Positions 5,346 through 5,575 of a stretch of 5,575 bases of DNA are shown in pieces (position 1 is the stretch's first letter; the number at the start of each line of letters is the position of its first letter). Source of the DNA: Bacillota bacterium. Lineage in GTDB: Bacteria > Bacillota > Sulfobacillia > JAJZYS01 > JAJYTV01. The notes under the pieces were generated by a model, which was not told where the DNA came from, searched no databases, and saw only the letters and a list, made by a program, of their open reading frames with translations. The position numbers were made by a program, and so were the translations under genes. Where the stretch lies: the NCBI GenBank assembly GCA_021806845.1, contig JAKAPV010000201.1, forward strand, positions 1-5,575, written 5' to 3'.

Positions 5346-5575
5346 ATGCGCAGACTCTCATTGCTCGCGTACGAACATGTAACGCTACACACGTGCGACT
5401 GGTTGCGCAGCGACCGCGGCCACCCCGGGCTCATTGTGGAGCGTGATCATCCCTGCCCTTTCCAGCCCGTGCACAGGGCTCCTGCACCGGCGTATCAGGC
5501 GGTGACGGCTCCCCTCGCCCATGCGCGCCTTCCGGCGCCTCGGCGCAAGGTCGTGCCGTCCTTCTCGCTGATGGC
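5346..5575 (+). CDS. Possible start of a divergent gene, partial, unrecognised
   Basis: From ATG 5346-5348 a plus-strand frame stays open to the right edge for 76 codons. An in-frame stop lies at 5334-5336, so this is the first usable start. Third codon positions are mostly G or C, as expected of a gene in this DNA. The translation begins MRRLSLLAYEHV and later contains the Pro/Ala/Arg-rich stretch LPAPRRKVVPSF. I recognise no family, signal peptide or membrane segment. A G-rich stretch (GGGGGTG) lies about 10 nt before the ATG, a weak ribosome binding site. If real, the gene diverges from the Asp-box protein gene with 123 bp between starts. A competing minus-strand frame, open from the right edge to a stop at 5495-5497, is shorter and also unrecognised. 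Confidence 0.3.
   Translation, partial: MRRLSLLAYEHVTLHTCDWLRSDRGHPGLIVERDHPCPFQPVHRAPAPAYQAVTAPLAHARLPAPRRKVVPSFSLM

Noticed and set aside
5222..5434. 70-codon minus-strand frame ending in a TGATG overlap with the Asp-box protein gene
   Set aside because: Arg-rich translation with no known domain. The overlap arises because the ribosome binding site region happens to be open, and the frame conflicts with the plus-strand frame from 5346.

Overview
The window is high-GC bacterial DNA. All three convincing full-length genes lie on the minus strand: a small hotdog-fold thioesterase (192-626), an exported S41-type protease-like protein (1390-2808), and a large exported protein with two Ig-like domains and five Asp-box (BNR) motifs (3147-5222). 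The host cannot be named from the sequence. The gram-positive-like Shine-Dalgarno sequences, Sec-type signal peptides without a lipobox, and protein style would fit a high-GC Bacillota (Sulfobacillus- or Alicyclobacillus-like), Chloroflexota or Actinomycetota genome.

Region 1-1236 is marked by mobile DNA. On the plus strand, the left edge holds the last 26 sense codons of an IS256 (Mutator)-family transposase, followed by the right end of that insertion sequence (IS). About 1.1 kb further on, at about 881-1236, lies a second, decayed copy of the same kind of IS end. It carries the recognisable transposase C-terminus (RTTNLTERS...EEGRRRSKTIP), a frame change and premature stops. The two ends share an 88-bp direct repeat (23-110 and 1149-1236; 77 of 88 identical by hand count), and both matches stop right after GAGACATGA. 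The thioesterase gene lies between the two ends on the opposite strand.

Region 1390-2838 holds the S41-like gene with a good sigma70-type promoter (TTGCCA-16-TATGAT) just upstream. The promoter is so close to the first possible start codon (TTG) that a later GTG start is more likely. Region 2839-3146 carries no gene but is dense in inverted repeats. It includes a 9-bp inverted pair TTAGGCGCC/GGCGCCTAA bounding 2929-3051, nested stems inside it, an 18-bp operator-like palindrome (2943-2960), and an 8-bp stem just past the stop of the large exported gene.

Region 3147-5222 is the Ig-like/Asp-box exported protein, with a clear ribosome binding site. At the right edge an open plus-strand frame (from 5346) runs off the window and may be the start of a divergent gene, but it matches nothing I recognise.

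The two exported proteins are co-oriented, but 338 bp with its own promoter and terminator-like structure separates them, so they look like separate transcription units rather than one operon. I see no convincing new multi-gene system. The most informative features are the paired IS ends around the thioesterase and the palindrome-rich spacer.
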